Assembly (NCBI GenBank): GCA_030345135.1
Contig: CP128386.1
Location: 775,129 to 839,128, forward strand
DNA: 64,000 nt
DNA from: Chitinophagaceae bacterium DXS
GTDB taxonomy: Bacteria > Bacteroidota > Bacteroidia > Chitinophagales > Chitinophagaceae
Reading direction: 5' to 3'
Under the pieces are notes generated by a model. The model did not search any database, was not told the DNA's origin, and worked only from the letters and a program-made list of their open reading frames with translations. Shown one piece after another: positions 62,961 through 64,000 of the stretch. Made by a program: the position numbers and the translations under genes. Positions within the stretch are counted from its first letter, which is position 1. Each line of letters starts with the position of its first letter.

Positions 62961-62983
62961 GGACCGTTAGATCAAACATCCCT

Positions 62984-63001
62984 TTCTGCCGTCGGGCAGA
63001 A
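62984..63001 (+). other. Hairpin after the AGE gene
   Basis: Perfect 7-bp stem TTCTGCC / GGCAGAA with GTCG loop, 24 bp after the stop codon. No T-run follows, so it is not a convincing terminator. Confidence 0.45.
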
Positions 63002-63178
63002 GGCGGATGTTGAATACGATTGCCTGTAGACCGGAAATGCCTAGAGCGTAGTGTGTGCCATAGTTCTTATTGTATAACTAACGATTTGCGCCCAATGAAC
63101 AATGGAATTTGTCTTCGATGCCAATTGTCATTTGATTACTGCATACATCAGATGCGTATGACAAAAACAAATGTGGTA

Positions 63179-64000
63179 ATGACAGTTAAAAAAAATGTAT
63201 TGCTGCTGCTTTTGCTGCTTATTAGTACTTCTTTTTTGCAGGCTCAGCAATCAATCAAAACAAACATATTGGTAGTTGGTGGTGGCGCCAGTGGCAGCGC
63301 TGCGGCTATACAGGCTGCAGGCATGGGTGTGAATACTTTGGTGGTTGAAGAAACAGCCTGGCTTGGCGGTATGCTTACATCTGCCGGTGTATCTGCAATT
63401 GATGGCGATCATAAAATGCCTTCCGGGATCTGGGGCGAGTTCAGGCAACAATTATATAGTTACTACGGCGGTCCAAATGCAGTAGCAACGGGATGGGTTA
63501 GTAATACCTTGTTTGAGCCGCATGTAGGTAATGCAGTACTGCAAAAAATGGTTGCTGCGGAAAATAAAGTACAGGTATGGTTCAACACAAAGTGGAAGTC
63601 CGTTAGGAAGACAGCCAGTGGTTGGGATGTTATTGTTGAAAGAAATAAAAAGCAGCAAACAATAGCCACAGATATTTTAGTTGATGCCACTGAACTGGGC
63701 GATGTAATGGCCGCCGCCGGTGTGCATTATACTATTGGCATGGACAGCAAATATGATACCGGTGAAGAGCAGGCGCCCGAAAAGGCTAACAACATTGTAC
63801 AGGATCTCACTTATGTTGCTGTGCTCAAAGATTTTGGCAAGAATGCCGATAAAACAATCAGGAAACCGGAAGGGTACGATCCTGCTGAATTTTCCTGCAG
63901 TTGCGATGTGTCAGATCCTGCATCTTTTGACAGCCCGGATAACAACTGCCACAAGATGATGCAATACGGCCGTTTGCCGAACAACAAATACATGATCAAC
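63179..64000 (+). CDS. Secreted FAD-dependent oxidoreductase, 5' part (cut by window end)
   Basis: Continues past the window end. From MTVKKNVLLLLLLLISTSF a signal peptide ends near AQ; then VVGGGASGSAAAIQAAG, a GxGxxG-type FAD-binding loop, and ETAWLGGMLTSAG, matching the FAD_oxidored (PF12831-type) family of secreted oxidoreductases common in Bacteroidetes sugar loci. Only about 274 codons are visible. Alternative starts at 63152 and 63158 add residues before the signal peptide. Downstream of AGE on the same strand. Confidence 0.8.
   Translation, partial: MTVKKNVLLLLLLLISTSFLQAQQSIKTNILVVGGGASGSAAAIQAAGMGVNTLVVEETAWLGGMLTSAGVSAIDGDHKMPSGIWGEFRQQLYSYYGGPNAVATGWVSNTLFEPHVGNAVLQKMVAAENKVQVWFNTKWKSVRKTASGWDVIVERNKKQQTIATDILVDATELGDVMAAAGVHYTIGMDSKYDTGEEQAPEKANNIVQDLTYVAVLKDFGKNADKTIRKPEGYDPAEFSCSCDVSDPASFDSPDNNCHKMMQYGRLPNNKYMIN

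Overview
The window is chromosomal DNA of a Bacteroidota bacterium, most likely a Chitinophagaceae relative. The evidence is a FecR / SusC (with STN domain) / SusD / DUF3823 locus with an ECF sigma factor, two proteins with type IX secretion (T9SS) C-terminal sorting domains, near-consensus TAnnTTTG -7 promoter elements, and almost no Shine-Dalgarno sequences. No rRNA, complete tRNA, CRISPR array, transposase, integrase or phage gene was found. About 43 protein genes are called; the last is cut by the window end.

Layout. 0.1-3.9 kb: a putatively exported SAM hydrolase (DUF62) and a TonB-dependent receptor. 4.1-12.3 kb: a glycan or nutrient uptake locus (FecR anti-sigma, SusC, SusD, DUF3823 lipoprotein) ending at a good intrinsic terminator, with its probable ECF sigma factor convergent at the far end. 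12.5-16.5 kb: penicillin-acylase-family Ntn hydrolase, a leaderless GH75 chitosanase-like protein, a 156-157 bp tandem array, and a compact unit encoding a 15-codon ORF with a perfect Shine-Dalgarno and its own terminator. 16.5-31 kb: HupE/UreJ-like membrane protein, TPR protein, DUF4331-T9SS protein, Gfo/Idh/MocA oxidoreductase, small basic protein, RhlE-like helicase, a giant PQQ-propeller/discoidin/Fn3/DUF1349-like/T9SS protein, an alkaline-phosphatase-superfamily enzyme and an outer-membrane barrel. 31-41 kb: AsmA-like giant, PQQ-propeller and DUF1349 pair, M14 peptidase, FAD-linked oxidase, Bor-like lipoprotein. 41-50 kb: housekeeping genes (VOC protein, eukaryotic-type citrate synthase, LptF/G permease, tgt, GT2 glycosyltransferase, rsmG, MFS, DUF1801). 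50-64 kb: a carbohydrate-oxidation neighbourhood (PhyH-type dioxygenase, nucleoside-symporter-like MFS, Gfo/Idh/MocA dehydrogenase, IlvD/Edd dehydratase, SDR, isoaspartyl peptidase, ROK regulator, AGE epimerase, secreted FAD oxidoreductase).

The most striking non-genic structure is a set of dispersed degenerate repeats in many intergenic regions. Their sequences differ, but nearly all have a 7-nt period (two have 8 nt). Typical units, read in the sense of the preceding gene, are AGTACGA (A), AGCTATC (B), AGGTATC (C), GTACGGT (D), AATGTGCA (E, 8 nt), GTAAGACA (G, 8 nt), AATGGTG (H), ATTGAAA or ATTCAAA (I) and TAAAGCC or GTTATAC (K). They start at or within a few bases of at least 17 stop codons, always in gene-sense orientation, and sit as the reverse complement before at least 12 start codons, so many intergenic spacers are bracketed by inverted repeats. 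This rule held at every copy inspected by eye and is the main candidate here for an undescribed system.

All calls rest on reading the sequence and translations by eye; no database search, structure prediction or folding program was run.
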